Assembly (NCBI GenBank): GCA_028285245.1
Contig: JANQPY010000057.1
Location: 62,001-126,000 of the forward strand
Length of the DNA stretch: 64,000 bases
Direction: 5' to 3'
Source: Gammaproteobacteria bacterium
Lineage (GTDB): Bacteria; Pseudomonadota; Gammaproteobacteria; Steroidobacterales; GCA-2729495
A program made the position numbers and the translations under genes. This document shows positions 18,024 to 27,326 of the stretch, piece by piece. Numbering within the stretch: the first letter of the stretch is position 1; every line of letters begins with the position of its first letter. The notes beneath the pieces were generated by a model. The model worked only from the letters and a program-made list of their open reading frames with translations. It searched no databases and had not been told where the DNA came from.

Positions 18024-18724
18024 GCCCCGCCGACACGGCGGCGCCGGTGATCGCGGTCGACGGGCCGGGCGGTGCCGGCAAGGGGACGGTCTGCCGGGCG
18101 CTGGCCCAGCAGCTGGGCGGTTGGCACTACCTCGACAGTGGCGCTCTCTACCGGCTCGTCGCCTTGGCGGCACGGAGTCGAGGGTTGGCGGAGGGCGACG
18201 AAACCACGCTTGCCGCGGTCGCCCGGGAGCTCGACGTTGAGTTTCGCGGCGATCATTCGGCGCCACTGGTGCTCCTCGAGGGTGCCAACGTAACGGGGGA
18301 AATCCGCTCCGAGGCGATCGGGGAGCTCGCCTCCGCGGTCGCCGCATTGCCCGGGGTCCGCGATGCCCTGGTTCAGCGCCAACGTGACTTTCAGCGGGAC
18401 CCGGGACTCGTGGCCGACGGCCGCGACATGGCAACAGTTGTTTTTCCCGATGCAGGCCTCAAAGTCTTTCTGACAGCCAGCGTTGAGGAGCGGGCGTTGA
18501 GGCGATATAAGCAGTTGAAAGAAAAGGGTATTGATGCTAGCCTTCCGGCGCTTTCTGAGGCCATGGCTGAGCGTGACCGGCGGGATGCTGAACGCCCAGT
18601 CGCCCCGTTAAGGGCCGATTCAAACGCCAGATTGCTCGATACCACCGAGATGAGTATTGAGGCGGTGGTCGCACAGTTGTGTGCGTGGGCGCGGTCGGCT
18701 TACCGGCTGGGTCAGGAAAGCTAA
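18020..18724 (+). CDS. cmk: Cytidylate kinase
   Basis: A 234-residue CMP/dCMP kinase. The Walker A motif is GPGGAGKGT near residues 15-23, followed by YLDSGALYRLVAL, VADGRDMATVVFPDA near residue 133 and ARLLDTTEMSIEAVVAQL at the C-terminus. It is coupled to aroA by a 4-nt overlap and followed by rpsA after 101 nt, which is the canonical order. It phosphorylates CMP and dCMP in pyrimidine nucleotide metabolism. Confidence 0.95.
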   Translation: MSPADTAAPVIAVDGPGGAGKGTVCRALAQQLGGWHYLDSGALYRLVALAARSRGLAEGDETTLAAVARELDVEFRGDHSAPLVLLEGANVTGEIRSEAIGELASAVAALPGVRDALVQRQRDFQRDPGLVADGRDMATVVFPDAGLKVFLTASVEERALRRYKQLKEKGIDASLPALSEAMAERDRRDAERPVAPLRADSNARLLDTTEMSIEAVVAQLCAWARSAYRLGQES

Positions 18725-18825
18725 GGACCCGGGCAAAGGATTGCCGCGGGAAGCGATAAACCCGTCGCCGAACGGATATCGGTGGCGAACAACACATTGT
18801 GCCGAAAGGGCACCCGACGTAAATC

Positions 18826-20514
18826 ATGACCGAGAGTTTTGCCGAGTTATTTGAAGAGAGCCTTGCCAGTCAGCGCATCAAGCCCGGAACCATTTTGAGC
18901 GGGCAAGTTATCGAGGTTTCTCCCGAAGTAGTTATTGTCAGCGCAGGTCTCAAGTCCGAGGCCGTTATCCCCGCCAACCAGTTTCGCAACGAACACGGCG
19001 ACATAGAAGTCGACGTCGGTGACGAGGTCGAGGTTGCGCTTGATGCAGTCGAAGACGGGTCAGGCGAGACGCGGCTGTCGCGCGAGCGCGCCAAGCGTGC
19101 GCGCACCTGGGAGCGCCTGGAAGAGGCGTTTGAGAAGGGCAGCATCGTTAACGGCATCATCAGCGGCCGCGTGAAGGGCGGCTTTACCGTTGATATCGAT
19201 TTCGTACGGGCATTCCTGCCCGGCTCGCTGGTCGATATGCGACCAGTGCGCGATCCCTCTTACCTAGAGGGCAAGGATTTAGAGTTTAAGGTCATAAAGC
19301 TCGACCAGAAACGTAATAACGTGGTCGTATCGCGCCGCGCCGTTGTGGAAGAGGAATACAGCGCCGAGCGCGAGACACTGCTCGAGTCGCTGCAGGAAGG
19401 TGCCACCATGAAGGGCATCGTCAAGAACCTCACGGACTATGGTGCATTCGTTGATCTTGGCGGTATCGATGGCCTGTTGCACATCACCGACATGGCGTGG
19501 AAGCGCGTCAAGCATCCGTCCGAAGTGGTCGGCGTCGGCGATGAGATAGACGTTAAGGTTCTGCGGTTCGACCGCGAGAAAAGCCGCGTCTCGCTCGGCA
19601 TCAAGCAACTGGGCGCGGATCCCTGGGAGGACATCGCCCGCCGTTACCCGCCCAACACCCGGCTGTTCGGGCGCGTCACCAATATTGCTGATTACGGCTG
19701 CTTCGTTGAGATTGAAGATGGCGTAGAGGGTCTGGTGCACGTCTCCGAGATGGACTGGACCAACAAGAACGTCAATCCCTCGAAGGTTGTCGCCCTGGGC
19801 GATGAAGTCGAGGTGATGGTGCTGGACATCGATGAAGATCGCAGGCGTATTTCACTCGGCCTTAAGCAGTGCAAATCGAATCCGTGGGCTGAGTTTGGCG
19901 CCAGCTACAACCGCAACGACAAGATCAGCGGCACCATTAAGTCAATTACTGACTTCGGTATCTTCATCGGCCTGAACGGTGGCATTGATGGGCTGGTTCA
20001 CCTTTCCGACATTTCCTGGGATTTGCCAGGTGAGGAAGCGGTGCGCAACTACACTAAAGGCGAAGAAGTTGAAGCCGTGGTGCTGGCGATCGATCCGGAG
20101 CGTGAGCGCATTTCCTTAGGCATCAAGCAGCTTGATCAGGACCCGCTGTCGAATTTTCTGGCGGCGCATCCCAAGGGCTCGATCGTGCAGGGTACCGTCA
20201 AGGAAGTGGACGCAAGGGGTGCGATTGTCGAGCTGGCAGACGGCATCGAAGGTCAGCTTCGGGCCAGCGAGCTCTCACGGGATCGGGTCGAGGATGCCCG
20301 CACCGTGTTGAAAGTGGGCGACGCCGTAGAAGCGCGGTTTACCGGCATGGACAGAAAAACGCGCGTGGTGTCGCTATCAGTCAAGGCCAAGGAAGTGCAT
20401 GAAGAAGCGCAAGCTGTCGAGAGTTATCGCTCGGACACCGGATCCTCGGGGGGCTCTGGCACCAGTCTGGGTGATCTGCTGAAGCAGCAGATTTCGGGCA
20501 GCAGCGACGACTAA
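18826..20514 (+). CDS. rpsA: 30S ribosomal protein S1
   Basis: A 562-residue protein with six S1/OB repeats. Recognisable repeats include [40 protein letters not shown] and [19 protein letters not shown], each closing with a [12 protein letters not shown] sequence. The length and N-terminus [10 protein letters not shown] match proteobacterial S1. It binds mRNA leaders at the ribosome and helps initiate translation. It is followed by a strong intergenic hairpin and ihfB. Confidence 0.97.
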   Translation: MTESFAELFEESLASQRIKPGTILSGQVIEVSPEVVIVSAGLKSEAVIPANQFRNEHGDIEVDVGDEVEVALDAVEDGSGETRLSRERAKRARTWERLEEAFEKGSIVNGIISGRVKGGFTVDIDFVRAFLPGSLVDMRPVRDPSYLEGKDLEFKVIKLDQKRNNVVVSRRAVVEEEYSAERETLLESLQEGATMKGIVKNLTDYGAFVDLGGIDGLLHITDMAWKRVKHPSEVVGVGDEIDVKVLRFDREKSRVSLGIKQLGADPWEDIARRYPPNTRLFGRVTNIADYGCFVEIEDGVEGLVHVSEMDWTNKNVNPSKVVALGDEVEVMVLDIDEDRRRISLGLKQCKSNPWAEFGASYNRNDKISGTIKSITDFGIFIGLNGGIDGLVHLSDISWDLPGEEAVRNYTKGEEVEAVVLAIDPERERISLGIKQLDQDPLSNFLAAHPKGSIVQGTVKEVDARGAIVELADGIEGQLRASELSRDRVEDARTVLKVGDAVEARFTGMDRKTRVVSLSVKAKEVHEEAQAVESYRSDTGSSGGSGTSLGDLLKQQISGSSDD

Positions 20515-20525
20515 CACGATGGGGG

Positions 20526-20549
20526 AATGGGCCGGCCTCCCGGTCCATT
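20526..20549 (+). other. Strong intergenic hairpin between rpsA and ihfB
   Basis: A 10-bp stem (AATGGGCCGG with CCGGTCCATT, one G-U pair) closes a 4-nt loop 12 nt after the rpsA stop. No T-run follows, so it is not a standard intrinsic terminator. It could be an RNA-processing or stabilising element at the 3' end of the rpsA message. Confidence 0.5.
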
Positions 20550-20594
20550 CACTTCCGCAGCTCAGCTGTGGATGAGTAGAAGGGGAGCAGTACC

Positions 20595-20903
20595 TTGGCG
20601 GTGACAAAGTCAGAACTGATCGAGATCATTGCGCGCAAGCAGAAACACTTGCCAGCAAAAGATGTGGAGCTGGCGGTTAAGCATCTGCTGGACTTGATGA
20701 GCGACGCGCTGGCTTCGGGCGAGCGCATCGAGATTCGCGGCTTTGGCAGCTTTTCCCTGCATTTTCGGCCACCCCGCATGGGGCGCAACCCGAAGACAGG
20801 TGAGGCAGTGGCTTTGTCCGGCAAGTATGTGCCTCACTTCAAGCCCGGCAAGGACCTGCGCGACCGCGTGAACGCCAACCGCCACCTGCCTATTCGCCAG
20901 TAA
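20595..20903 (+). CDS. ihfB: Integration host factor subunit beta
   Basis: A 102-residue HU/IHF-family DNA-bending protein. It has [13 protein letters not shown] at the N-terminus, the beta-arm sequence with [21 protein letters not shown], and the conserved Pro of the arm tip in GRNPKTG. The IhfB assignment rests on position after rpsA and the SFSLHF motif. The start is TTG at 20595, 7 nt after AGGGGAG; a GTG at 20601 is possible but poorly spaced. The partner gene ihfA is at 40622. Confidence 0.93.
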   Translation: MAVTKSELIEIIARKQKHLPAKDVELAVKHLLDLMSDALASGERIEIRGFGSFSLHFRPPRMGRNPKTGEAVALSGKYVPHFKPGKDLRDRVNANRHLPIRQ

Positions 20904-20988
20904 TCACAGAACATCCGCTCGACTGGCCCGCGTCGTGCTTTACAATGCCACGTAGTTCGTCGGCGGCGTTGATTCAGCGATATTCCGC

Positions 20989-21285
20989 ATGGTGCGCAAG
21001 TTAATCTATTTCCTGTTGCTGCTTGTCGTGCTGGGCGGCATTGTGGTTTTCGCTGCGTGGAATCCGGGCACCATGGTGCTGGATTTGGGTGTGCAGCAGG
21101 TAGAACTGCAAAAATCTCTCGCGCTGACGCTGGTGTTCGCCGGCGGTTGGCTCTTCGGTGTGCTATGCGCCAGCCTGATGCTGATTCGATCGGTGAGCGA
21201 GCGCCGTCGCCTCCGTAAGTCCCTGGGGCTTGCTGAGGCGGAGGTGCAGGCGCTGCGCAAGCTGCCGATCCAAGATGCCGACTGA
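20989..21285 (+). CDS. lapA: Lipopolysaccharide assembly protein A domain protein (LapA)
   Basis: A 98-residue membrane protein with two hydrophobic segments (residues 5-23 and about 41-62) and a basic RSVSERRRLRKSLG stretch. This matches the DUF1049/LapA family. LapA acts with LapB in controlling LPS synthesis at the inner membrane. The 3' end overlaps lapB by 11 nt. Confidence 0.88.
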   Translation: MVRKLIYFLLLLVVLGGIVVFAAWNPGTMVLDLGVQQVELQKSLALTLVFAGGWLFGVLCASLMLIRSVSERRRLRKSLGLAEAEVQALRKLPIQDAD

Positions 21286-22456
21286 ATCAGCGTTTCTTTT
21301 CGCCGGACTGCTGTTTGTTGCTGCCGGTCTCGGTTATGTCTTTGCGTGGTTTGGTGAGCGCGACCGCGATGCTCAGGACGCACCCGCCGTCAATCGGGAC
21401 TACCTGCGTGGTCTGAACTTTCTGCTGGATGAAGATGCGGATAGCGCGCTTGAGGTCTTCGCGCAAATGGCGGAGACCGACGCCGAGACGCTGGAGATCC
21501 ACTTCGCGCTGGGTAGTTTGTTTCGCCGGCGCGGTGAAGTGGATCGGGCCATCCGCATTCACCAGAACATCATGGCTCGCCCAGGACTGGAGCGTGGGCA
21601 GCTAGCCCAGGCGCAGTTCGCGCTGGCCGAAGATTATCTCAGCGCGGGATTGCTGGACCGGGCGGAGAAGCTCTTCAGCGATCTGCGGGAGGCGCCCGAG
21701 CTGAAGGCGCGTGCGCTTAGCCGGCTAACGCGTATTCACGAGCAAACTCAGGACTGGCAGGAAGCGATTGAGGTACACGCGGAGCTCGAAAAGGTCCGGC
21801 CCCGGGAGTCCGGTGTCAATCCGCTGGCACACTACTACTGTGAGCTCGCCGATGAGGCACTGGCCGGTCGCGAACTCACCGTGGCGCGTGATTTCCTGAA
21901 GCGCGCCGCAGCAGTCCGGCCGAAATCGGTACGCGGTTTGCTGGTGAGAGGAGATCTGGCGCGTCAGGCGGGAGAGACACGTGATGCTCTCAAGCTCTAT
22001 CGCCGCGTGGCCGATGAGGCGCCCAGCCTTGTGGCAGAGGTTGTGCCCCGGGTCGCCGCGCTGTATCGGCAACAGGCGGATGAGGCAGGCCTTGGCGCGT
22101 GGCTGAAGAAGCTGCTGGCGCGTCAGCCTGATGCTGCCCCTGCTGTGGCGATGGCCGTGATCGCGGACAGTCAGATCGATGATCCGGTCGCACTGCAGGC
22201 GCTGGAGGACTATCTGGCCGGTGATCGCGTGCTCGGCGCTCTGGTGAACATCGAGCAGTTGCGCAGGGCGGACATTTCGACTCGACAGGCAGACCTGACG
22301 CGCATCCGCGAGGCGCTGCAGCGGGTGCTGCAGTCTGCGCCCCGCTATACCTGCAGCCAGTGCGGCTACGCCAGCTTGACGCTGCAGTGGCAATGTCCGG
22401 GCTGCCGCCAGTGGGAGACTCAGCGCCCTCAGTCTGAGCTGCGCGTGGTGAGCTAG
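21275..22456 (+). CDS. lapB: Lipopolysaccharide assembly protein B (LapB/YciM)
   Basis: A 393-residue inner-membrane-anchored TPR protein. The start ATG at 21275, inside the lapA end, gives MPTESAFLFAGLLFVAAGLG, the usual single membrane anchor. Tandem TPRs follow from about residue 45 (ALEVFAQMAETDAETLEIHF). The C-terminus is a rubredoxin-like zinc site with CSQCG and CPGCRQWE. LapB recruits FtsH to degrade LpxC and so balances LPS production. The lapA-lapB overlap implies translational coupling. Confidence 0.93.
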   Translation: MPTESAFLFAGLLFVAAGLGYVFAWFGERDRDAQDAPAVNRDYLRGLNFLLDEDADSALEVFAQMAETDAETLEIHFALGSLFRRRGEVDRAIRIHQNIMARPGLERGQLAQAQFALAEDYLSAGLLDRAEKLFSDLREAPELKARALSRLTRIHEQTQDWQEAIEVHAELEKVRPRESGVNPLAHYYCELADEALAGRELTVARDFLKRAAAVRPKSVRGLLVRGDLARQAGETRDALKLYRRVADEAPSLVAEVVPRVAALYRQQADEAGLGAWLKKLLARQPDAAPAVAMAVIADSQIDDPVALQALEDYLAGDRVLGALVNIEQLRRADISTRQADLTRIREALQRVLQSAPRYTCSQCGYASLTLQWQCPGCRQWETQRPQSELRVVS

Positions 22457-22596
22457 TTGCCCGCGCGGGCGCTCTCCTAAACCAGAGATTCGCAGCAGTT
22501 TTGTCGCTTCCCGGCGAACGGGACTCAGTCTAGATTGCATGAGCCGTGCCGTACTGGCACGCATCGTTTCTGCAATTCTTCACAGAGGAGCTGATC

Positions 22597-22857
22597 ATGC
22601 CAAAAGTATTCGTGGCTGTGCTTTGCATTTTGTTTTCGGTGTTCGCCCACGCCGGGCCGGTGAATATCAACGTGGCCGATGCCAGCGCGCTGGCAGCGGA
22701 ACTCAACGGTATCGGCATGGCCCGCGCCGAGGCCATCGTGGCTTACCGCGAACAGTACGGCGCGTTTACGTCAGCCGAGGAGCTGCTCAACGTGAACGGC
22801 ATTGGTGAACATATTCTCAATAACAACCGCGGCAACATCCTGATTGGCGAGCAGTAG
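22597..22857 (+). CDS. ComEA-like helix-hairpin-helix protein
   Basis: An 86-residue exported protein. It has a signal peptide (PKVFVAVLCILFSVFAHA) followed by VNINVADASALAAELNGIGMA and EELLNVNGIGEHILNNN, the paired helix-hairpin-helix motifs of ComEA. ComEA proteins bind DNA in the periplasm during natural transformation, but small stand-alone versions are common and often unstudied. The ATG at 22597 is preceded by GAGGAG, which decides the start over an upstream in-frame ATG at 22546. Confidence 0.85.
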   Translation: MPKVFVAVLCILFSVFAHAGPVNINVADASALAAELNGIGMARAEAIVAYREQYGAFTSAEELLNVNGIGEHILNNNRGNILIGEQ

Positions 22858-22885
22858 TCCGCCATGGCAGCGTGCCGTGGCGGAC
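22857..22885 (+). terminator. Candidate terminator hairpin after the comEA-like gene
   Basis: An inverted repeat GTCCGCCATGGCA / TGCCGTGGCGGAC encloses a 3-nt loop, giving a 13-bp stem with one T-G pair. It begins at the last base of the comEA-like stop codon. The T-run that follows is weak, so termination is probable rather than certain. Confidence 0.45.
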
Positions 22886-22969
22886 CCTCAATCTGAAAAC
22901 CCACGGCGCGCCTGTCATGGCCTGTAACGGCGAGCTAGAATCGCGACTCTGCAACCACAGGAGCCGGGC

Positions 22970-23812
22970 ATGCCCGCAGCCGTTCGCACAGCCGTATTCC
23001 CCGTCGCCGGTCGTGGCACGCGATTCTTGCCGGCCACCAAGGCCGTACCAAAAGAGATGTTGCCCATTGTTGATCGGCCGCTTATTCAGTATGCGGTAGA
23101 CGAGGCGATTGAGGCAGGCGCGACCAGGCTGGTCTTCATAACGCATTCCAGCAAACGGGCGATTGAGGATCACTTTGATCAGGATGCAGATCTAGAGCAC
23201 GCGCTCAAGGCCAGTGGCAAGCAGGCGCAGCTCGAAGCCTTGCGCGACATCATTCCCGCATCGGTCTCCTGTGTATTTATTCGTCAGGGCGAGCCGCTGG
23301 GGCTGGGACATGCGGTGCTGTGCGCACGGCCGGCCGTGGGTGACGAGCCGTTTATGGTGCATTTGCCGGACGATCTGATTCGTGCGGAGCCGGGATGTCT
23401 GCGGCAGATGGTGAACGCTTACGACGAACACGGTGAGAGCGTAATCGCTGTCGAAGATGTGCCGCGCGAGAAAACCAGTAGCTATGGCATCGTCGCGGTA
23501 GACGATGCGCAACGCCTGCGGGCCATTGTTGAAAAACCGTCGCCTGAGTCTGCGCCGTCAACGTTAGCTGTGGTGGGTCGCTATGTCCTGACCGGCACCA
23601 TCTTCGACAAGCTGGAAACGACCGGTCGGGGCGCAGGTGGCGAAATTCAGTTAACCGACGCGATCGCTGACCTGCTCGAGGAGCAGGGCGTGCATGCCTA
23701 TCGATTCGATGGGACTCGTTATGACTGCGGCAATAAGGTTGGCTACGTGCAAGCCCAGATTGACTATGCGCTGGCAGACCCCGCTATTGCTGGGGGGTTG
23801 CAACTCAAGTAG
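22970..23812 (+). CDS. galU: UTP-glucose-1-phosphate uridylyltransferase
   Basis: A 280-residue nucleotidyltransferase making UDP-glucose. The signature [20 protein letters not shown] is at residues 15-34. Others are [20 protein letters not shown], the [13 protein letters not shown] motif, and [20 protein letters not shown]. Length and motifs fit bacterial GalU. UDP-glucose feeds LPS core and exopolysaccharide synthesis. The gene follows a hairpin and seems to have its own transcription start. Confidence 0.94.
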   Translation: MPAAVRTAVFPVAGRGTRFLPATKAVPKEMLPIVDRPLIQYAVDEAIEAGATRLVFITHSSKRAIEDHFDQDADLEHALKASGKQAQLEALRDIIPASVSCVFIRQGEPLGLGHAVLCARPAVGDEPFMVHLPDDLIRAEPGCLRQMVNAYDEHGESVIAVEDVPREKTSSYGIVAVDDAQRLRAIVEKPSPESAPSTLAVVGRYVLTGTIFDKLETTGRGAGGEIQLTDAIADLLEEQGVHAYRFDGTRYDCGNKVGYVQAQIDYALADPAIAGGLQLK

Positions 23813-23826
23813 GTGAGTGAGGCTCC

Positions 23827-24261
23827 ATGATACGCAACCGTGATGTCTTGCGAGTGCTGGCGCACCTCGTCGTGCCCATCCTGTTGGTGTTGGTCTGCAA
23901 AGGGCCCGTGCTTGCCGACGAGGAGACCCCGCGGCCCGGCTACATGGTTGTGATTGGCAATGGCGTTGATCCATCAAAGATGAGTGCGTATGCACAGGCG
24001 GCGGTGCCCCTGCTGCTTCGTTACGGCGGCAAGCTGCTGTTCACGACAGAGGAGGGGGAAACGGACGTCATCGAGGGCGGCCCGTTTCCGGGCTCGATTC
24101 GAGTCTTCGAGTTCCCCTCCCTACAGGCGGCACGTGATTTCTATTACTCCGATGAGTACCAGGCAGCGATTCCACTTAGAGCGGGCAACGGTAAGCTGGA
24201 GGTGATTGTTGCCGATGGCTTCGTCCCGGATCCCAAGTGGTTTAGTTCGCCCGCTGACTGA
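23827..24261 (+). CDS. Exported DUF1330-domain protein
   Basis: A 144-residue protein with an N-terminal signal peptide (VLAHLVVPILLVLVCKGPVLA, cleavage probably near residue 31). The DUF1330 ferredoxin-like fold follows: GYMVVIGNGVDPSKMSAYAQAA, then LRYGGKLLF, GSIRVFEFPSLQAARDFYYS and DEYQAAIPLR. DUF1330 proteins are small dimeric alpha/beta barrels of unknown role and are usually cytoplasmic, so the export signal is a minor oddity. It lies 14 nt after galU. Confidence 0.75.
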   Translation: MIRNRDVLRVLAHLVVPILLVLVCKGPVLADEETPRPGYMVVIGNGVDPSKMSAYAQAAVPLLLRYGGKLLFTTEEGETDVIEGGPFPGSIRVFEFPSLQAARDFYYSDEYQAAIPLRAGNGKLEVIVADGFVPDPKWFSSPAD

Positions 24262-24326
24262 ACGCGTCCGGTGCTCTGTGCTACACCGGCTCGCGGGAGC
24301 AGCCGCATGCTAGGCTGCGCTCTGCA

Positions 24327-25406
24327 ATGACCTCGCTTACCCGATACCACCGCCAGATGTTGCTGCAAGGCATCGGTGAGACCGGCCAACGTCATCTAAG
24401 AGAAGCCAAGGTGATGGTCCTGGGCTGCGGTGCATTGGGCAGCGTGGTGGCCGACTTGCTGGCGCGGGCGGGCGTCGGGACATTGGTGATCGTTGACCGC
24501 GATTTGGTCGAGCTGACCAACCTACAGCGGCAGGTATTGTTTGACGAGGACGATGTCGCGGCCGCGCGTCCGAAAGCCGAGGCAGCGCGGCGCCGGATTG
24601 CCCACATCAACGCCGATGTGAAGGTCGTTTCAATTGTCGATGACATCAATCAAAGCAACATCGAGAGCTTTGCTGAGGGCGCCGACTTGCTTGTTGACGG
24701 CCTCGACAACTTCGATACGCGCTATCTGGCAAATGACTACGCAGTGAAGCACGGTGTGCCGTACGTTTACGGCGCTGCGGTTGGTACCAGCGGCATGGCG
24801 TTTACCGTTCTCCCGCACTCCGGCGCAGGCAGCCGCTGGCCGGAATCGGCAGCGGGCCCGTGTCTTCGATGTCTGTTCGACGAGCCGCCACCCGTTGGCA
24901 CCACCCCTACCTGCGATACGGTCGGCGTGCTGGCTCCGGCGGTCGGCATGGTCGCCAACTATCAGGTAGCCCAGTCCATCAAGGTGCTGACGAGAAACTT
25001 CGCTGACCTTGAGCATTCGCTCATGAATGTCGATGTCTGGTCGCAGCAGCTCATGACGCTGGATGTCAGCAAGGCACGGGATTCGGGGGACTGCCCGTGT
25101 TGTGTACATGGCCAGTACGACTGGCTTGAAGGCAGAGCCGGCACTCGGGCGGAGTCCCTCTGCGGACGAGATGCTGTGCAGCTGCGCCCGGCCGGCGACG
25201 ATGGCGTAACGGACCTGGAGTCAGTGGCGACCCGGCTCGCAGGCCATGGCAAGGTTCGCAAGAACGACCTGCTGGTGCAGGCGACTGTTACAGACAGCGG
25301 CCATGACTTTGAGTTAACGGTGTTTGCTAACGGCCGGGCAATCGTCAAGGGCACGGATGAAATTGCTGTCGCCCGCAGCGTGATAGCGAGGTTCGTCGGC
25401 GCTTAG
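24327..25406 (+). CDS. E1-like adenylating enzyme of the ThiF/MoeB/HesA family
   Basis: A 359-residue ATP-dependent activating enzyme for a ubiquitin-like sulfur carrier. It has the nucleotide loop VLGCGALGS (residues 31-39), the Arg-Gln pair in [21 protein letters not shown] near residue 127, a candidate catalytic Cys196 in [11 protein letters not shown], and a zinc site built from C179/C182 and C256/C259. The C-terminal ~80 residues form an extra domain ending [18 protein letters not shown], found in some ThiF proteins in place of rhodanese. Two genes downstream is a MoaD-like protein ending Gly-Gly, its probable substrate. The specific pathway (molybdopterin, thiamine or other sulfur transfer) is not settled. 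Confidence 0.85.
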   Translation: MTSLTRYHRQMLLQGIGETGQRHLREAKVMVLGCGALGSVVADLLARAGVGTLVIVDRDLVELTNLQRQVLFDEDDVAAARPKAEAARRRIAHINADVKVVSIVDDINQSNIESFAEGADLLVDGLDNFDTRYLANDYAVKHGVPYVYGAAVGTSGMAFTVLPHSGAGSRWPESAAGPCLRCLFDEPPPVGTTPTCDTVGVLAPAVGMVANYQVAQSIKVLTRNFADLEHSLMNVDVWSQQLMTLDVSKARDSGDCPCCVHGQYDWLEGRAGTRAESLCGRDAVQLRPAGDDGVTDLESVATRLAGHGKVRKNDLLVQATVTDSGHDFELTVFANGRAIVKGTDEIAVARSVIARFVGA

Positions 25407-25419
25407 CGGAGGGGCAGAA

Positions 25420-26607
25420 ATGGCTGAGACACGCCTGCTTGTCGGCACGCGCAAAGGCGCGTTCATTCTGAGATCCGATAGCGCTCGGGCCAAGTGGTCC
25501 GTCGAAGGGCCGCTGTTCGCTGGGTGGGAGATTTACCATGTGAACGCCTCGCCAGCCGACCCGAACCGTATTTATGCTTCTCAATGCTCGAGCTGGTTTG
25601 GTCAGGTGATTCAGCGTTCTGACGATGGCGGCCGCACATGGAGCCAGCCGGGGACCAAAACCGGTGTCGTGGAGACTGGTCCCGATGGCACGCCCCAAGG
25701 GGAAAGCAATAAGTTTGAATATGACACGTCATCGGAGACTGGGCGGCCGCTCACGACGCACCAGTGGTATGACGGCACTCAGCATCCCTGGGAATTTGAG
25801 CGCGTCTGGCACCTGGAACCGTCGCTGGACGATCCAGATACCTGTTACGCGGGCGTTGAGGATGCCGCGCTGTTTCGCACTACCGACGCCGGTGTGACTT
25901 GGCACGAGCTGGCGGCCCTGCGCGGACACCAGTCAGGGCCCGACTGGCAGCCCGGTGCTGGCGGCATGTGTCTGCATACCATTGTGCTCGACCCAAAGAA
26001 CAAAGATCGAATGTTCTGCGCCATTTCGGCCGCGGGTACATTTCGGACGGATGACGCCGGGCAGAATTGGCGGCCTGTGAACCATGGGCTGCATTCTGAG
26101 CAGATTCCCAACCCAACTGCGGAAGTAGGACATTGCGTCCATCGCATCGCGATTCACCCAACGTGCCCCGATACGCTGTTCATGCAGAAACACTGGGACA
26201 TCATGCGCAGCGATGATGGCGGCGAGAACTGGCGGGAAGTCAGCGGCAATCTGCCCAGTGACTTTGGTTTTCCCATCGCCGTGCATGCTCACGACCCGGA
26301 AACCATCTACGTTGTTCCCATCCTCAGCGACTCGCTGCATTACCCGCCAGAAGGCAAGCTGCGGGTGTATCGCAGCCGAACCGGCGGGGAAGACTGGGAA
26401 GCATTGACCAATGGTTTACCGCAGGAACACTGCTATGTGAATGTTCTCCGTGACGCTATGGCCGTGGACCGCGGCGACCCCTGCGGCATTTACTTTGGCA
26501 CGACAGGCGGCCAGGTCTACGCATCGAACGACGAAGGCGACCATTGGCAACCCATCGTCCGCGATTTGCCCGCCGTGCTTTCCGTCGAAGTGCAAACCAT
26601 TGAGTGA
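25420..26607 (+). CDS. Asp-box (BNR) repeat beta-propeller protein
   Basis: A 395-residue protein with no signal peptide. At least five Asp-box motifs of the S/T-x-D-x-G-x-x-W type are visible: [36 protein letters not shown] and ASNDEGDHW. Such repeats form sialidase-like or sortilin-like beta-propellers. Annotation pipelines call these exo-alpha-sialidases, but the sialidase arginine triad is not evident, so a glycosidase role is not supported. It is placed between an E1-like gene (13 nt gap) and a MoaD-like gene (8-nt overlap), which suggests a function with that pair. Confidence 0.8.
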   Translation: MAETRLLVGTRKGAFILRSDSARAKWSVEGPLFAGWEIYHVNASPADPNRIYASQCSSWFGQVIQRSDDGGRTWSQPGTKTGVVETGPDGTPQGESNKFEYDTSSETGRPLTTHQWYDGTQHPWEFERVWHLEPSLDDPDTCYAGVEDAALFRTTDAGVTWHELAALRGHQSGPDWQPGAGGMCLHTIVLDPKNKDRMFCAISAAGTFRTDDAGQNWRPVNHGLHSEQIPNPTAEVGHCVHRIAIHPTCPDTLFMQKHWDIMRSDDGGENWREVSGNLPSDFGFPIAVHAHDPETIYVVPILSDSLHYPPEGKLRVYRSRTGGEDWEALTNGLPQEHCYVNVLRDAMAVDRGDPCGIYFGTTGGQVYASNDEGDHWQPIVRDLPAVLSVEVQTIE

Positions 26608-26911
26608 GGACTGCGCCATCCGCGTCACGCTGCCGTATCAGTTGCAGCTCCTCGCCTCGGCGCCCGCCGAAGTAGCGGTGGACGTTTCAGGCGCCGTGAC
26701 CCAGCGTTCAGTACTTGATGCGCTAGAGCAACAGTTCCCTATGCTCCGCGGCACCGTCCGCGAGCACGTCACGTTTAAACGCCGCCCGCGCGTGCGCTTT
26801 TTTGCCGACGGTGCAGACGTTACTCACGATGATCCAGATACTGAATTGCCGAACGCCATTGCAGACGGGCGGACCCCATTCATGATTGTTGGGGCGGTGG
26901 CCGGCGGGTGA
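26600..26911 (+). CDS. MoaD/ThiS-family ubiquitin-like sulfur carrier
   Basis: A 103-residue beta-grasp protein. The start is TTG at 26600, which overlaps the propeller gene stop; no ATG or GTG lies nearby in frame. The MoaD-like core has [17 protein letters not shown] near residue 37 and [13 protein letters not shown], then [14 protein letters not shown] and [10 protein letters not shown]. The protein ends in Gly-Gly, the group adenylated by E1-like enzymes and converted to a thiocarboxylate. No moaE or other molybdopterin gene is nearby, so the sulfur acceptor is unknown. A decayed relative of its last half lies at 29176-29379. Confidence 0.82.
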   Translation: MSEDCAIRVTLPYQLQLLASAPAEVAVDVSGAVTQRSVLDALEQQFPMLRGTVREHVTFKRRPRVRFFADGADVTHDDPDTELPNAIADGRTPFMIVGAVAGG

Positions 26912-27326
26912 ACGTCTGCTTCCAGCCCGAGGCAGGGATTGCAGTGCTAGTGAAACGCTAAGCGCTTGAGGCCACTGTGCGTTTCAGTGCGCTTTCCGCG
27001 CCATCTACCGCCAATGGGAGGGTGGTTAAGCTGCGGGCGAATGGCTAGCTCGGATGCCTTAGCCTGGGCGAGGCACTGTGAGCCGGACCGGATCAACTTC
27101 TGTTGACGTTCGCATACTCGTCGTTGGCATGGCATGCGTGAAAGGTTTCCTTCTATGCGAGGAAAATCCGTAGCTTGACCATTATTGTCAAATGTTCGTG
27201 ACCGTTCAGAGCTTAACCTGACCCCGTTGATCCCGTGGCAATGCTGCGATCTTGCATCGACCCAGGCTCACCGCGTACGCTTTGGATCGAAAAACCAGAA
27301 CAATTCAGTCTTTGGAACCGCTAGTT
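26912..27326. other. Intergenic region with an imperfect inverted repeat
   Basis: No coding frame with family resemblance is seen across these 415 bp. At 26949-26988 the arms AGTGAAACGC and GCGTTTCAGT (one mismatch) enclose a 20-nt spacer containing the palindrome AAGCGCTT. A sequence resembling its left half recurs at 29376-29405 after the moaD-like remnant. The repeat may be a terminator or simply the shared downstream flank of the two moaD copies. Confidence 0.4.

Noticed and set aside
25420..26607. True exo-alpha-sialidase
   Set aside because: Only the Asp-box repeats are present; the arginine triad and catalytic Tyr/Glu pattern were not seen, and there is no signal peptide.
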